From Nitrospirota bacterium (GTDB taxonomy: Bacteria > Nitrospirota > Thermodesulfovibrionia > UBA6902), in the NCBI GenBank assembly GCA_016214845.1, contig JACRMS010000018.1, positions 43,577-107,576 of the forward strand: 64,000 nt of DNA, written 5' to 3'. Position 1 is the first letter of the stretch. Every line of letters begins with the position of its first letter. The notes under the pieces are model-generated. The model made no database searches and had not been told where the DNA came from. It saw only the letters and a program-made list of their open reading frames with translations. Below are positions 1-10,205 of this stretch, piece by piece. A program made the position numbers and the translations under genes.

Positions 1-66
1 GAAAAGACCCTGCAAATATCTGTGCTAATCTGAGAAATCTGCGGATTGTATTCCCTGCGATCAATT
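1..66. repeat. word repeat, family A (CAGATT/ATCTGCGG), partial
   Basis: This window-edge stretch contains the words AATCTGAGAAATCTGCGGATT, which recur in full form at 37785-37866 and 40574-40652. Only one arm is visible, because the window begins inside the element. It lies just downstream of the sensor kinase gene, which ends at 68. Confidence 0.6.
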
Positions 67-67
67 A

Positions 68-1831
68 TTAAATCCTGTTCTTATACTTCAGCTCTTTAAA
101 GCGTATGAAGTATTTTGTGCCGCTGCTTCTGTCCAGGGCCAATTCGCCCTTCAGTTGATGCTCCACTAAATTGACAATGAGCTGCATGCCCAGTGATTTC
201 ACCGCCCTGATATCAATGCCTTCCGGTATCCCCGCGCCGTTATCGCTGACCACGAGTTCATATTTGTCCTCACCGGTGATCTTTCTGAACGATATCTTTA
301 TCTCTCCCTTTCGGTCCTTGGGGAAAGCGTACTTCAGCGCGTTTGAAACCAGTTCATTTATAATCAACCCGCACGGTATTGCGGTGTCGATTGCAAGACT
401 GAGCTCCTCTGCTTTAATATTGAGTGAAATACTTCCGTTGTTTGTGCCGTAGAACATGAGCAGGCCGTTTGCAAGGCTCTTGACGTAATCATTGAAATCG
501 ATATGGGCAAGGTCATTTGACTGGTAGAGTTTCTCGTGGATGAGGGACATGGACCTTATCCGGTTGCGGCTTTCATCGAACAATTCAATATACTGCCGGT
601 CGTCGATCTGGTCCGACTGTAGGCTTAACAGGCTTGAAATGACCTGCATGTTGTTTTTTACCCTGTGGTGAATTTCTTTCAGCAGCACCTCTTTTTCCTC
701 TGTCCTCTCAAGCAGCTTTACATTTGCGGCTTCGCGCTGATATACGGTATGCTGGAGCGAATCTATTGTGTCTATGAGCTGGGAGGTCATTTTGTTGAAA
801 GCCAGGGACAAAACACCTATCTCATCGCTGCCTGAAAAAGCCGCCTTTTGCGACAGGTTGCCGCTGCTGATCGCCTGCGCGGTTTCGGCAAGGGATTCGA
901 TGGGCCTGATGATCTTGCGCATAATTGTAAATCCGAGGGCCAAAGCCACTGACAGGGTAAATAAAAGAAAAGCCGCTATGGTGAGCATGGGACGGGCGGT
1001 GTTTTTCAGGGCTTCCGTTACAGGCACCTCAGTTACAATATGAAGATACTGATCACCAAGTTTTATTGTATCACCGGCCAAAACGACCTTTGTGCCGTTA
1101 ATGCCTGTCATAATAACGGCCTTATCAGGCACGTGGAAGTGTGCGTCTTTTAACATCACCGAAGGATCAGGATGTACAATGACCCTGCCGTCGTTGTCCG
1201 TGATGTAGGCAATGCCGGATTTGCCTATATGCATAGCCGCCACTATTTCCTGCATGAATTTCAGACGCATTTCAGCAACAAGGACACCCTTTAATTTATC
1301 ACCCCGCTCGTCAATTACCGGAAGGCTCATTAACATGAAAGGGCCTCCTGTTTTTTTGTCGAAATACACGGGGCCATAGTATGTAGCGCGTTTTGCAATG
1401 GGAACCAGAAATTCCTCAGCCCCTGACCGGTCACCGAGGTCCCTGTCAGTAAAGATTGAAGCGCGGGACACGCGCATGATCTCTCTGCCATTGCCATTGA
1501 GCAGAACCAGGTCATTGAATGAGTCCCTGTGATTTTCGTCCTTGAACGCGCGCAGCTTGGAAAGGATCTGATGCTGCCGCTGCCGTCCGATTTCTGTAAT
1601 GTAGTAGTCGATCTTCATTGCATTGAGCAGGGTCGTCTCCTGTTCATGGATCTTCGAGAGGATCTCGCCGGAAACGCGCTTGGCGATCTCGCTTTGTAAT
1701 TCCATCGCCTGTCTCCGCTGGATAACAGAGTCCTGCCATGATAAGACAGCGCCGAGCAAAAGGAGAGGGACTATCGCAAGGATAACGAGAGAAATGATCA
1801 GGCGCTTTCTGATGCTGCCCGTTGTTTTCAT
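68..1831 (-). CDS. membrane sensor histidine kinase (Cache-like sensor, HAMP, HisKA_2, HATPase)
   Basis: This is a 587-residue transmembrane kinase that presumably passes an extracytoplasmic signal to a response regulator. A membrane helix lies at about 11-31, a periplasmic sensor region of Cache type at 35-280, and a second helix at about 281-303. A HAMP domain follows at 304-355, then a HisKA_2 dimerisation box with EIHHRVKNN at 386-394 (phospho-acceptor H388 or H389). The HATPase domain has the N-box INELVSNA (491-498) and the G-box DNGAGIP (530-536). The start has an AAGGAAG ribosome site about 10 nt upstream. The gene is divergent from proS and no cognate response regulator lies nearby, so the target and ligand are unknown. 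HisKA_2 kinases often pair with output regulators encoded elsewhere. Confidence 0.9.
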   Translation of the reverse strand: MKTTGSIRKRLIISLVILAIVPLLLLGAVLSWQDSVIQRRQAMELQSEIAKRVSGEILSKIHEQETTLLNAMKIDYYITEIGRQRQHQILSKLRAFKDENHRDSFNDLVLLNGNGREIMRVSRASIFTDRDLGDRSGAEEFLVPIAKRATYYGPVYFDKKTGGPFMLMSLPVIDERGDKLKGVLVAEMRLKFMQEIVAAMHIGKSGIAYITDNDGRVIVHPDPSVMLKDAHFHVPDKAVIMTGINGTKVVLAGDTIKLGDQYLHIVTEVPVTEALKNTARPMLTIAAFLLFTLSVALALGFTIMRKIIRPIESLAETAQAISSGNLSQKAAFSGSDEIGVLSLAFNKMTSQLIDTIDSLQHTVYQREAANVKLLERTEEKEVLLKEIHHRVKNNMQVISSLLSLQSDQIDDRQYIELFDESRNRIRSMSLIHEKLYQSNDLAHIDFNDYVKSLANGLLMFYGTNNGSISLNIKAEELSLAIDTAIPCGLIINELVSNALKYAFPKDRKGEIKISFRKITGEDKYELVVSDNGAGIPEGIDIRAVKSLGMQLIVNLVEHQLKGELALDRSSGTKYFIRFKELKYKNRI

Positions 1832-1922
1832 AGAAGCAAGACTTCCTTTAATGAAACAGAAGATTATGATAGAATACTTTTCATTTTAAATTAAACCGCT
1901 AAATTAGAAAAGAGAGGTAATC

Positions 1923-3614
1923 ATGCATTTTTCAGGGACCTTCATTCCGACCTTGCGGGAGACCCCGGCGGAGGCGGAGTCGATCAGCCATATTCTTATG
2001 CTTCGCGCAGGTTACGTCAGGCAGCTTGCCTCAGGACTTTATATCTACCTTCCTCTCGCGTGGAGGGTAATGAACAGGATAAATAAAATAATCAGGGAAG
2101 AAATGGACGCGATAGGCGCGCAGGAAATATCAATGCCGGGGCTGCATCCAGCCGACATATGGCAGAAGACCGGCAGGTGGTCTGACATCGGCGATGAGAT
2201 GTTCAGGCTGAAAGACAGGGGCGGCAGGGACATGTGCCTTGGAATGACCCATGAAGAAATAATCACATGGCTTGCCTCGATGGAACTCCGTTCATACAGG
2301 CAATTGCCCCAGATGTGGTATCAGATGCAGGCGAAGTTCAGGGACGAGGCAAGGCCCAAAAGCGGGATATTGCGCACCCGTGAATTCATCATGAAAGACA
2401 GTTACAGTTTTGATAAAGATGAAGAAGGCCTCAAGGAAAGTTATCGCAAACACGCTGAGGCGTATCACAGGATATTTCAGAGATGCGGGCTGAAATTTCA
2501 CCAGGTACAGAGCGATCCCGGAATGATGGGCGGCGCAACCGCGCATGAATTCATGGCCCCGAGTCCGGCAGGAGAGGACACCATTGTCCTCTGTAAATGC
2601 GGCTACTCGGCAAATACGGAACTCGCGCTGTCAGTCCCGTCTCCTCAGAAACTGAAAGGGGATGAAAAGGACTGGGCACTGGAAGACATCGCTACTCCTG
2701 ATAAGAGGACGGTAGCAGAGGTGTCGGGATTTCTGAAAACTCATCCTTCGTGTTTTATCAAGAGCCTGCTTCTGATAGGAAAGGACGGCCCTTTCCTTGC
2801 GCTTGTAAGAGGCGACCAGGAGCTTCATGAGAAGAAGCTTTCAAAAATCACCGGGGAATTCAGGGCTGCGCAGAAAGATGAAGTGAAAACCATCCTCGGT
2901 GTCGCGGTAGGGTCCATCGGCCCTTATAACAACACTTTGAAAAAGATCGCCGACATTTCACTGAAGGACGGGATCTACATCTCAGGAGCTAATAAGGAAG
3001 GGTTTCATACAAGAGGGATAAAACCTGGTGTCCATTTTCAGGCGGAGTGGCATGACATACACGTTGCCGGGGAGGGAGACACCTGTTCAACATGCGGCGC
3101 TGAAATAATACTTGAGAAGGCCATCGAGATCGGGAATATATTTCAGCTCGGCACGAAATACTCACAGCCGCTCAAGGCAGTGTATCTTGATGAGAACGGA
3201 ACAGAGAATCCGGTCATAATGGGAAGCTACGGCATCGGCCCCGCCCGTATTGCCGCCTCGGCCATTGAACAGAACCATGACAAGGACGGGATCATCTGGC
3301 CCCAAAGCATTGCCCCCTTTGACGTTGAGATCATCCCCCTTGATACGGAGAGTGAAATATTGGAGCTCGCCGGGACAATATACAGGGGCTTGATCGATGA
3401 AAAACTTGATGTGCTCATAGACGACAGGGATGAACGCCCCGGCGTGAAATTCAAGGACGCTGACTTGATAGGCATTCCATATCAGATAGTCATCGGCAAA
3501 AAGGGATTGAAGGAAGGTGTAGTTGAGCTCAAGTCGAGAAGGACAAAAGAAACAGAAAGGACCGCCCCTTCCGAAGTTGTGAAAAAAGTGAGAGGTTTTT
3601 TCGGGAAGGCTTGA
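1923..3614 (+). CDS. proS: prolyl-tRNA synthetase
   Basis: This class II aminoacyl-tRNA synthetase charges tRNA-Pro in the cytoplasm. The 563-residue length and the region between motifs 2 and 3 (about 225-400) match bacterial-type ProRS with an inserted editing domain that clears mischarged Ala-tRNA-Pro. The N-terminus (FIPTLRETPAEAES), the catalytic GMTHEE motif and the C-terminal anticodon-binding domain (IDDRDERPGVKFKDADLIG) are all intact. The start is preceded by GAGAGG at suitable spacing. It appears to be a single-gene unit, divergent from the sensor kinase and followed by a separate promoter for the efflux regulator. Confidence 0.97.
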   Translation: MHFSGTFIPTLRETPAEAESISHILMLRAGYVRQLASGLYIYLPLAWRVMNRINKIIREEMDAIGAQEISMPGLHPADIWQKTGRWSDIGDEMFRLKDRGGRDMCLGMTHEEIITWLASMELRSYRQLPQMWYQMQAKFRDEARPKSGILRTREFIMKDSYSFDKDEEGLKESYRKHAEAYHRIFQRCGLKFHQVQSDPGMMGGATAHEFMAPSPAGEDTIVLCKCGYSANTELALSVPSPQKLKGDEKDWALEDIATPDKRTVAEVSGFLKTHPSCFIKSLLLIGKDGPFLALVRGDQELHEKKLSKITGEFRAAQKDEVKTILGVAVGSIGPYNNTLKKIADISLKDGIYISGANKEGFHTRGIKPGVHFQAEWHDIHVAGEGDTCSTCGAEIILEKAIEIGNIFQLGTKYSQPLKAVYLDENGTENPVIMGSYGIGPARIAASAIEQNHDKDGIIWPQSIAPFDVEIIPLDTESEILELAGTIYRGLIDEKLDVLIDDRDERPGVKFKDADLIGIPYQIVIGKKGLKEGVVELKSRRTKETERTAPSEVVKKVRGFFGKA

Positions 3615-3712
3615 AGTAATAAAGTTTCTTAGTTACAGAAGTGTTCCCCCGTAACAAAGTTGCTTGCCCGCCCTGGAATTCAATCAATGACGGCATTATC
3701 GCGAAGTATAGC

Positions 3713-3755
3713 TTGACAAAGTTTTAATCCGTAAAATATACTTACCGGTAGGTAA
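3713..3755 (+). promoter_or_regulatory. sigma-70 promoter with TetR-type operator
   Basis: TTGACA (3713-3718) and TATACT (3737-3742) are 18 nt apart. Overlapping the end of the -10 box is the inverted repeat TTACC-GGTA-GGTAA (3742-3755). Its position over the start point and directly before a TetR gene suggests autorepression of the whole efflux operon. Confidence 0.75.
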
Positions 3756-3784
3756 ATAAGATATACACGCAAAGGAGCTTAATT

Positions 3785-4411
3785 ATGACAGGCAGAAAAC
3801 GCCCTGTAAAACCTGAGGAACACGCGGTGCGGGAACGTCTTCTCGGCGCGGCCCTTGATATATTCAATGAAAGGGGATATGCCGCCACTTCTGTCCGGGA
3901 GATCGTTGAGGCGGCCGGTGTCACAAAACCGACGCTCTATTACTATTTCGGGAACAAGGAAGGCATCTACACGGAGCTGATGACAAAACCCTTTGAGGTC
4001 CTTGAAAAGATATTGGTGGAAACCGCGCACGAAAAGTTAAGCTCTCGTGAACGCGTGCTGCGTCTGTACGAAGGGATATTCCTCCTGTTCATGAAGAACC
4101 TCAAGGCCGCGAGACTTATGTATTCGATCTATTACGGCCCCCCCCAGGGGGCGCCTTTCATTGACTTCGAGGGCTACCACCTGAAGATCAGAGAGGTAAC
4201 GGAATTAATTGTGAAGGAAGGGATCAAAAGCGGCGAGATCCGGAAGGTGAATGCGGACACGCTGACGCATGTTTTGATAGGGGCGCTGAACTTCGTGCTT
4301 GAGGAGCAGCTCTGCCACCGTTCGCCTATGGTAGATAAAAAAGGACTGTCCGCCATGCTCGCTTTTATCTTTGACGGGGTCACTCCATTAATAACGAAAA
4401 GGAAAAGGTGA
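3785..4411 (+). CDS. TetR/AcrR-family repressor of the adjacent efflux operon
   Basis: This is a 208-residue regulator. The N-terminal helix-turn-helix (about 17-60) carries the typical TetR pattern GYAATSVREIVEAAGVTK followed by YYYFGNKEGIY. The variable C-terminal half is the presumed ligand and dimer domain. It is the first gene of a unit with the RND adaptor (7 nt downstream), pump and outer-membrane channel. A palindromic operator sits on its own promoter. By family precedent it represses the operon until a toxic ligand binds; the ligand cannot be told from sequence. An AAAGGAG site lies 8 nt upstream of the ATG. Confidence 0.92.
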   Translation: MTGRKRPVKPEEHAVRERLLGAALDIFNERGYAATSVREIVEAAGVTKPTLYYYFGNKEGIYTELMTKPFEVLEKILVETAHEKLSSRERVLRLYEGIFLLFMKNLKAARLMYSIYYGPPQGAPFIDFEGYHLKIREVTELIVKEGIKSGEIRKVNADTLTHVLIGALNFVLEEQLCHRSPMVDKKGLSAMLAFIFDGVTPLITKRKR

Positions 4412-4417
4412 ATTGGT

Positions 4418-5671
4418 ATGTTATTACTCAGTAACTATTTCAAGAATCAACAAATACCGGAGAGTAGGGATTGGGGATTAGGGATTAGTAGAGAAACCAA
4501 CCCCCAATCCCTAAACCCTAATCCCTATTTTTTAATTATCATTTTACTTTCTGTCCTCTGGACATCAGGCTGTTCTTCAAAAAGCGCTGACGGAAAAAAG
4601 GATACCAATGCCGGGCGTCCCCCGGTGGCAGTGGAGACCTTGTCAGTTTCAGCTTCAGACCTGGCAGAAGGCCTTGACGTAGTTGGTACCCTCACCCCGA
4701 AATTCGAGACAGAGGTGAAGTCCCAGATCCCCGGCCTTATAAGCGAGGTCTATGTCACCGAGTGGGTGAGAGTCAGGAAGAATGATCCGCTTGCCAGAAT
4801 AGACTTGAGTGAGACCGGGGCGCTTGTAAACAAGGCCGGCGCCTCGGTTGAATCGGCAAAGGCAGGATATCTTCAGGCACAGGTCGCTGCACAGCGTGCT
4901 GAGCGTGAAAAGGCACGGATGCAGAAGCTCAGAGAATTCGGCCTTGCCACACAGCAGAATTATGAGGATGCGGAATCAGAGGCGGCGGCGGCGAATGCCG
5001 CAGTTGAGGCTGCGCGCGCCCAGATCGGCGCTGCGGAGGGAGAACTGCGCGCGCTCCAGGCGCGCCTTTCCAAAGGGATGATACTTTCACCCATGGATGG
5101 AGTCGTTTCACTTCGGGACGTGAATGTGGGTGATCTTGCCAGCGACACCGGGGCAGCCAAGGCCCTATTTAAGGTCGTAGATAACAGGATACTCAAACTC
5201 ACCGTTTCGGTCCCGTCGGTAGATATGGCTTCCATAAAGGTGAGGGATTCGCTGACGTTTACTGTTGATGCTATTCCGGGCAAGACCTTTTCAGGAAAGG
5301 TGATGTTCATAAACCCGTCTGTGGACGAAGCTGACAGGTCGGTAAAGGTCATTGCCGAGGTGATCAATTCATCGGGGGAATTAAAAGGCGGCCTTTTTGC
5401 AAAGGGGAGGATCGAGACAGGGACCAGGAGAAATATCATTCAGGTCCCGCGTTCATCCCTGATCGGTTTAAATGTTGCGGAAAAGAAGGCAGGTCTGTAC
5501 ACGGTAGAAGCTGACCAGGCGCATTACAGGGAAGTGGCCACAGGGGCAGTTGCGGGTGACCAGGTGGAGATAGTTTCAGGTCTTAATCAGGGAGAACTTT
5601 TAGTTGTGCGAGGCGGTTTTAATCTGAAGGACAACGACAAGGTCGTTACGGCCGGTGGTAAGGGGAGGTAG
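4418..5671 (+). CDS. RND efflux periplasmic adaptor (membrane fusion protein), lipoprotein
   Basis: This 417-residue HlyD/AcrA-type adaptor would bridge the inner-membrane pump and the TolC-like channel. It shows the split biotinyl-lipoyl domain around a long alpha-hairpin (about 130-215, Ala/Glu/Arg-rich), then beta-barrel and membrane-proximal domains. The hydrophobic segment FLIIILLSVLWTSGC ends in a lipobox with Cys at residue 52. That signal is unusually far from the start: residues about 15-37 are encoded by a quasi-palindromic word repeat (4461-4535) lying between the ATG and the hydrophobic core. No Met or obvious alternative start follows the repeat. The pump gene begins 2 nt after its stop. 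Whether the long N-region impairs export is unknown. Confidence 0.9.
   Translation: MLLLSNYFKNQQIPESRDWGLGISRETNPQSLNPNPYFLIIILLSVLWTSGCSSKSADGKKDTNAGRPPVAVETLSVSASDLAEGLDVVGTLTPKFETEVKSQIPGLISEVYVTEWVRVRKNDPLARIDLSETGALVNKAGASVESAKAGYLQAQVAAQRAEREKARMQKLREFGLATQQNYEDAESEAAAANAAVEAARAQIGAAEGELRALQARLSKGMILSPMDGVVSLRDVNVGDLASDTGAAKALFKVVDNRILKLTVSVPSVDMASIKVRDSLTFTVDAIPGKTFSGKVMFINPSVDEADRSVKVIAEVINSSGELKGGLFAKGRIETGTRRNIIQVPRSSLIGLNVAEKKAGLYTVEADQAHYREVATGAVAGDQVEIVSGLNQGELLVVRGGFNLKDNDKVVTAGGKGR
4461..4535. repeat. quasi-palindromic word repeat inside the adaptor gene (GGGATTAGGGATTAG)
   Basis: The left arm is GGGATTGGGGATTAGGGATTAG and the right arm CAATCCCTAAACCCTAATCCCT, its near reverse complement, with about 16 nt between them. 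It is read in frame in the adaptor gene and contributes the residues between the start and the signal-peptide core. Confidence 0.8.
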
Positions 5672-5673
5672 AG

Positions 5674-8600
5674 ATGCTGCTTTCCGACCTTTCCATAAAA
5701 AGACCTGTGCTTGCAGCGGTCATGATGCTGACCCTTGTTGTATTAGGAATATTTTCATACCGCCGCCTGTCAGTCGAAATGTATCCCAATGTTGAGATTC
5801 CCGTAGTCTCGATTGTAACAAAATTTCCCGGCGCGTCTCCTGAGAGCGTTGAGAGGGAATTGACAAAGAAGATCGAGGAGGCGGTAAACCCCGTGGCCGG
5901 GGTGAAACGCGTCCTCTCATATTCACGCGAAGGTGTCTCTACCGTTGTGGTGGAATATCGTCTTGAAGAGAAGATCAATGAAGTGGCGCAGGAGACACGC
6001 GCGAAGATCAACGCTGTCCGGGGTGAGCTGCCCCTGGGCATAGAAGACCCGATTATACAGAAGCTCGATTTCAACGCCCTGCCGGTCATATCGGTTGCTG
6101 TGCGTTCCTCGTCTCTTTCAAGCCGGGACCTTACCCTCCTGGTTGAAAAGAAGATAAAGCGCAGGCTCGAAACCGTTGCCGGGGTGGGAAAGGTCGATCT
6201 TGTCGGTTCCGCAACGAGAGAGGTCAATGTCGTAATCGACCCGGTCCGTGTCGAGTCCCTCGGCATCGGTGTTGACACCGTGATAAACGGATTGAGGTCG
6301 GAAAATGTGAATACCCCGCTCGGAAGGCTGAACCGGGGCAATACAGAGTACCCGCTCCGCGTTGCTGGAAAACCTGACCGCGTTGACCAGTTCCGCTCTA
6401 TGGTGATCGCTGAACGCGACGGCAGGCCGATCAGGCTTTCAGAAGTCGCGGAGGTGGTTGACGGTATTGAAGAGGAGCGCTCACTTGCGCTGGTAAACGG
6501 CATCCCGGCGGTGGCGCTTGACATACAGAAGCAGTCCGGCGCGAACATGGTTGACGTAGTAAACGCGATCAAAAAGCGCGTGGATCAATTGCAGTCCGAA
6601 CTTCCGGAGACCGTCACGCTGGAAATAGTCCGCGACGCATCGATCATGACGCTTGATTCTCTGAAGGACGTGCAGGAGACGATGATCATCGGCGGCTTTC
6701 TCACGGTCCTGATAGTCTTCTGCTTTATAAACTCGTGGCGCTCCACGGTCATAACCGGGGTCACGCTGCCCATATCGGTCATCTCATCATTTATCATCCT
6801 GAACGCGCTCGGCATGACGTTAAACATCATGACGCTCATGGCGCTCTCGCTTGCAATAGGCCTCCTGATAGACGACGCCATTGTTGTGCGGGAAAATATA
6901 GTCCGTCATCTTGAAAAAGGCGAAGACCATTTCGCGGCAGCGCGCAGCGGCACGAGCGAGATAGGGCTTGCGGTCTTTGCCACTACCATGTCCATACTTG
7001 CAGTATTTGTGCCGGTGGCTTTTATGAAAGGGATCGTCGGCAGGTTCTTCTTCTCATTCGGTATCACTGTGGCCTTTGCGGTGTCTGTGTCTCTGCTTGT
7101 GTCTTTTACGCTTGATCCCATGCTGTCTTCGCGCTGGCATGATCCGGCCATTCACAGGGAGGGGAGACGCGGTTTCATCTCACGCATGTTAGACAGGTTC
7201 AATGACATGTTTGAACGAATGGCTGAACGTTATCGCGGTCTGATCGGATGGGCGCTGGGACACAGGAAGACCGTCCTGTTCTCCGCATTGGCGGCCTTTG
7301 TCGGAGGGATTATGATATTCGGAATGCTCGAATCCGCCTTTATGACCAATTTCGATAAGGGTGAATTTCAGGTAAGTTTTAAAACAGCCCCGGATGCATC
7401 GCTCAGCGAAAGCCGCGGCCGACTTAACGCGATGCTGGCAGCGCTCAAGGATATTCCCGAAATAGATCATACATATTCTACTGTCGGCGCGGGTGACAGC
7501 GGCACAGTGCAAAGCGGCGTGGTTTACGTTAAGCTCAAGGAACGCTCAGAGAGAAAGAGGATACAGGATGACATTCAACGTGATGTCCGAAGCAGGCTTC
7601 AGCGTATCCCGGGGATCAAGATTTCCATTGAGGAAGCAGGCGGCGTGGGAAGCAGTATCAAACCCCTTGTTGTAAATGTGAGGGGAGAAGATATTGCATT
7701 GTTGAAAAAGTATTCCTCTGAGCTGAAAGACAAAATGTATACGATCCCCGGCATTGTTGATATCGAAGCGACGCTGGAGAATGACATCCCGGAATACCAA
7801 CTCACGGTTGACAGGGAAAAGGCGGTGAATGCCGGGATCATGACCGACCGCATTGTCCGCACCGTGGGCGCGCTTGTGGGAGGGGAAGCAGTCACAACTT
7901 ATGAAGACGAAGACGGCGATTCCGTTGACGTGCGGGTCCGGCTTCCCGAATATCTGCGCGAGGACCCTGCGCAGGTGCAGAACCTGCGGTTTGCTGTACA
8001 GAGGGGGAACGGGCCTTCTGCTCTTATGCCTCTGTCCAATATCGCATCATATGAGGTAAGCAATTCTCCTTCGGAGATCAACCGGCAGGCCCTCACCCGT
8101 GAGGTAGTGATCACTGCAAACCTTGACGGGGTGCCTATCGGCACTGCGGTGAGCAAAGTGCGGAAGGCCGCGGAAGGGATTTTGATGGAGCCCGGCTACA
8201 AGATTGTTTTTTCAGGAGAGGCAGAGGACATGGCAGAGTCCTTCGGCTACATGGGAGAGTCCCTCATCCTCGCGGTGGTACTTGTTTATCTGATATTGGC
8301 GGCGCAGTTTGAATCATTTCTCGAACCTATGGCCATTATGCTTTCCCTGCCCCTTTCCATAGTCGGTATGGCGGGGATGCTGTTCCTCACAGGCGACACG
8401 ATAAATATCATGTCTCTCATCGGCCTGATAATGCTCATGGGCCTGGTCACAAAAAACGCCATCCTCCTTGTTGACTATGCAAAGGTGCTGCAGGGACGCG
8501 GCATGGAAAGGAACGAGGCTGTCATTACAGCCGGAAGGACAAGGCTGAGGCCCATATTGATGACAACACTTGCCATGATCTTCGGCATGATGCCCCTTGC

Positions 8601-8778
8601 CTTTGCCCTCGGCTCCGGCGCTGAGATGCGCGCGCCTATGGCCCGCGCCGTGATCGGCGGACTTCTGACATCGACCGTACTTACTCTGCTTGTCGTCCCG
8701 GTGGTATATACATTACTGGATGATTTCAGCGTGTGGATACGGAGACGCTTCAGTTCAAAAAAGGTTGTGACAACATGA
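5674..8778 (+). CDS. RND-family efflux pump, inner-membrane permease (HAE-type)
   Basis: This 1034-residue AcrB/MexB-class proton-driven pump exports hydrophobic compounds. It has the usual duplicated layout: TM1 at about 10-30, a large periplasmic loop, TM2-6, then a second loop and TM8-12. The proton-relay acidic pair in TM4 is present (D400-D401, in [15 protein letters not shown]) and so is the partner lysine in TM10 (K927, in [10 protein letters not shown]). The start is preceded by GGGGAGGTAGAG. The stop overlaps the ATG of the outer-membrane channel gene. A GC-rich 308-codon antisense frame over the 5' half is a shadow. Confidence 0.95.
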   Translation: MLLSDLSIKRPVLAAVMMLTLVVLGIFSYRRLSVEMYPNVEIPVVSIVTKFPGASPESVERELTKKIEEAVNPVAGVKRVLSYSREGVSTVVVEYRLEEKINEVAQETRAKINAVRGELPLGIEDPIIQKLDFNALPVISVAVRSSSLSSRDLTLLVEKKIKRRLETVAGVGKVDLVGSATREVNVVIDPVRVESLGIGVDTVINGLRSENVNTPLGRLNRGNTEYPLRVAGKPDRVDQFRSMVIAERDGRPIRLSEVAEVVDGIEEERSLALVNGIPAVALDIQKQSGANMVDVVNAIKKRVDQLQSELPETVTLEIVRDASIMTLDSLKDVQETMIIGGFLTVLIVFCFINSWRSTVITGVTLPISVISSFIILNALGMTLNIMTLMALSLAIGLLIDDAIVVRENIVRHLEKGEDHFAAARSGTSEIGLAVFATTMSILAVFVPVAFMKGIVGRFFFSFGITVAFAVSVSLLVSFTLDPMLSSRWHDPAIHREGRRGFISRMLDRFNDMFERMAERYRGLIGWALGHRKTVLFSALAAFVGGIMIFGMLESAFMTNFDKGEFQVSFKTAPDASLSESRGRLNAMLAALKDIPEIDHTYSTVGAGDSGTVQSGVVYVKLKERSERKRIQDDIQRDVRSRLQRIPGIKISIEEAGGVGSSIKPLVVNVRGEDIALLKKYSSELKDKMYTIPGIVDIEATLENDIPEYQLTVDREKAVNAGIMTDRIVRTVGALVGGEAVTTYEDEDGDSVDVRVRLPEYLREDPAQVQNLRFAVQRGNGPSALMPLSNIASYEVSNSPSEINRQALTREVVITANLDGVPIGTAVSKVRKAAEGILMEPGYKIVFSGEAEDMAESFGYMGESLILAVVLVYLILAAQFESFLEPMAIMLSLPLSIVGMAGMLFLTGDTINIMSLIGLIMLMGLVTKNAILLVDYAKVLQGRGMERNEAVITAGRTRLRPILMTTLAMIFGMMPLAFALGSGAEMRAPMARAVIGGLLTSTVLTLLVVPVVYTLLDDFSVWIRRRFSSKKVVTT

Positions 8779-10088
8779 ATAGACTTTATCGTTTATTCAT
8801 ATTTTTAATGATCACCCTCCTGCTGCCCCTTTCCGCATCAGCGGGGGAAGTAAAGGTCTTGACCCTGCAGCAGGCCCTGGATATAGCCGCAGAAAAAAAC
8901 CGCGATATTCAAAAGGCCAGGGAATACTTCCAATGGGTGCAGGGAAAATATGTTGAAGAGAGGGCGGCTGCTTTACCGCAGCTTACCATTACCGGTTCGG
9001 CGGCAGTCAGCCATGACAAGACCATGATAGTTCCCGCGGGAAATATCTCTGACAGGATGAAGACGTATTCCGGTGAAGTAGGCGTTACCCAGACCTTATT
9101 TGCCTGGGGCAAGGTCGGGGCCGCTATAAGGGCGGCACAGGAGGGAATGAAGACTGCGGAGGAGCAGCTTAGACTCTATCGTCAGGCCGCATCCAGGGAT
9201 GTCTCCATTGTCTTCTTTGATGTGCTTCTTTCACGGGAACTGCATGACATCGCGCGCCAGGACCTTGCGCAGAAGGAGCGGCATCTTGAAGAAGCGCGCC
9301 GCAAATACACTGCAGGAGTTGCAACGGATTATGATGTCCTCGCTGCTGAAGTTGCAGTGAAAAATGCCGGACCGGAAGTTATACGAACGGAAAACCTGAT
9401 ACGTGACGCGCTTGACAGGCTCCGCTTTTTCCTCGCTTTAGAGGATGGAGAAATTGATGTCACCGGCAAGCTGGAGGTTACGGATTATCCGGCAGTCCCT
9501 GACTATGAGCATATCTATAAGGCCGCCTTTGAGAAACGCCCTGAGGCAAGAGACCTCCGCCACCGCGTCAGCATTGCCGGGGAGCTGGTCACTATAGCCA
9601 ATGCGGATGACAAACCGCGTCTTGAATTCAGGGGCGGATACGGGTGGAAGAGCCTGGAACTCGGAGATATGAATTTAGACGGAAGGGCGTGGAACGCCGG
9701 ACTGTTCCTGACGTTTCCTTTTTTTGACGGGATGCGCACGAGGGGAAGAGTGGCACAGGCTGAAAGCGACCTCAGCAGCATAAGGATAGATGAAGCCAAA
9801 CTTGCCGATTCCTTTGCCCTGCAGGCGCGCGAGGCGCTGAACGCTGTGCGTGAGTCCAGGGAGATCGTTGACGCCCTGTCCGGCACTGTGACCCAGGCTG
9901 AAAAACTGTTGTTCCTTTCCGAAAAGGGTTATGAACTCGGCGTGAAAATCCGGCTTGAAGTTGAAGACGCTGAACTGAAACTCCTGCAGGCAAGGGGAAA
10001 TCTTTCACGCGCATGGAGGGACTACCGGGCAGCCGGCGTTAACCTGTTGTGGGTGATGGGAGTGCTGGGGGAAGATGCTTATCAATGA
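8775..10088 (+). CDS. TolC-family outer-membrane efflux channel
   Basis: This is a 437-residue outer-membrane factor completing the tripartite pump. The chosen ATG at 8775 overlaps the pump stop (ATGA) and opens directly into a signal peptide ending ASA-GEV. An in-frame start 42 nt upstream would put charged residues ahead of the signal and is not used here. Two OEP-type repeats with long amphipathic helices are visible (LTLQQALDIAAEKNRDIQKA near the mature N-terminus). It ends just before a strong bidirectional terminator. Confidence 0.92.
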   Translation: MNRLYRLFIFLMITLLLPLSASAGEVKVLTLQQALDIAAEKNRDIQKAREYFQWVQGKYVEERAAALPQLTITGSAAVSHDKTMIVPAGNISDRMKTYSGEVGVTQTLFAWGKVGAAIRAAQEGMKTAEEQLRLYRQAASRDVSIVFFDVLLSRELHDIARQDLAQKERHLEEARRKYTAGVATDYDVLAAEVAVKNAGPEVIRTENLIRDALDRLRFFLALEDGEIDVTGKLEVTDYPAVPDYEHIYKAAFEKRPEARDLRHRVSIAGELVTIANADDKPRLEFRGGYGWKSLELGDMNLDGRAWNAGLFLTFPFFDGMRTRGRVAQAESDLSSIRIDEAKLADSFALQAREALNAVRESREIVDALSGTVTQAEKLLFLSEKGYELGVKIRLEVEDAELKLLQARGNLSRAWRDYRAAGVNLLWVMGVLGEDAYQ

Positions 10089-10100
10089 CAAATTCACCAA

Positions 10101-10188
10101 GCCGGAGAATGACAATTTCTCCGTGCTTTCATAATTTAACTTTTACGCTCAAAAAAAGCCCGCACAGTTTTAAACTGAGCGGGCTTTT
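10101..10188. terminator. hairpins and bidirectional intrinsic terminator
   Basis: A strong stem AAAAGCCCGC / GCGGGCTTTT (10154-10163 with 10179-10188) is flanked by A and T runs, so it can end both the efflux operon (plus) and the convergent foldase gene (minus). A smaller stem GGAGAA/TTCTCC lies just upstream at about 10102-10120. Confidence 0.85.
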
Positions 10189-10205
10189 AATTTTATCAAA
10201 ATAGA

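Noticed and set aside
4960..5439. 159-codon antisense frame over the adaptor
   Set aside because: Same reason: it shadows the Ala-rich helical hairpin of the adaptor.
5646..6572. 308-codon open frame antisense to the RND pump
   Set aside because: It mirrors the coding frame of a well-conserved pump, is Ser/Thr/Arg-rich low-complexity and has no start context. Typical shadow of a GC-rich third position.
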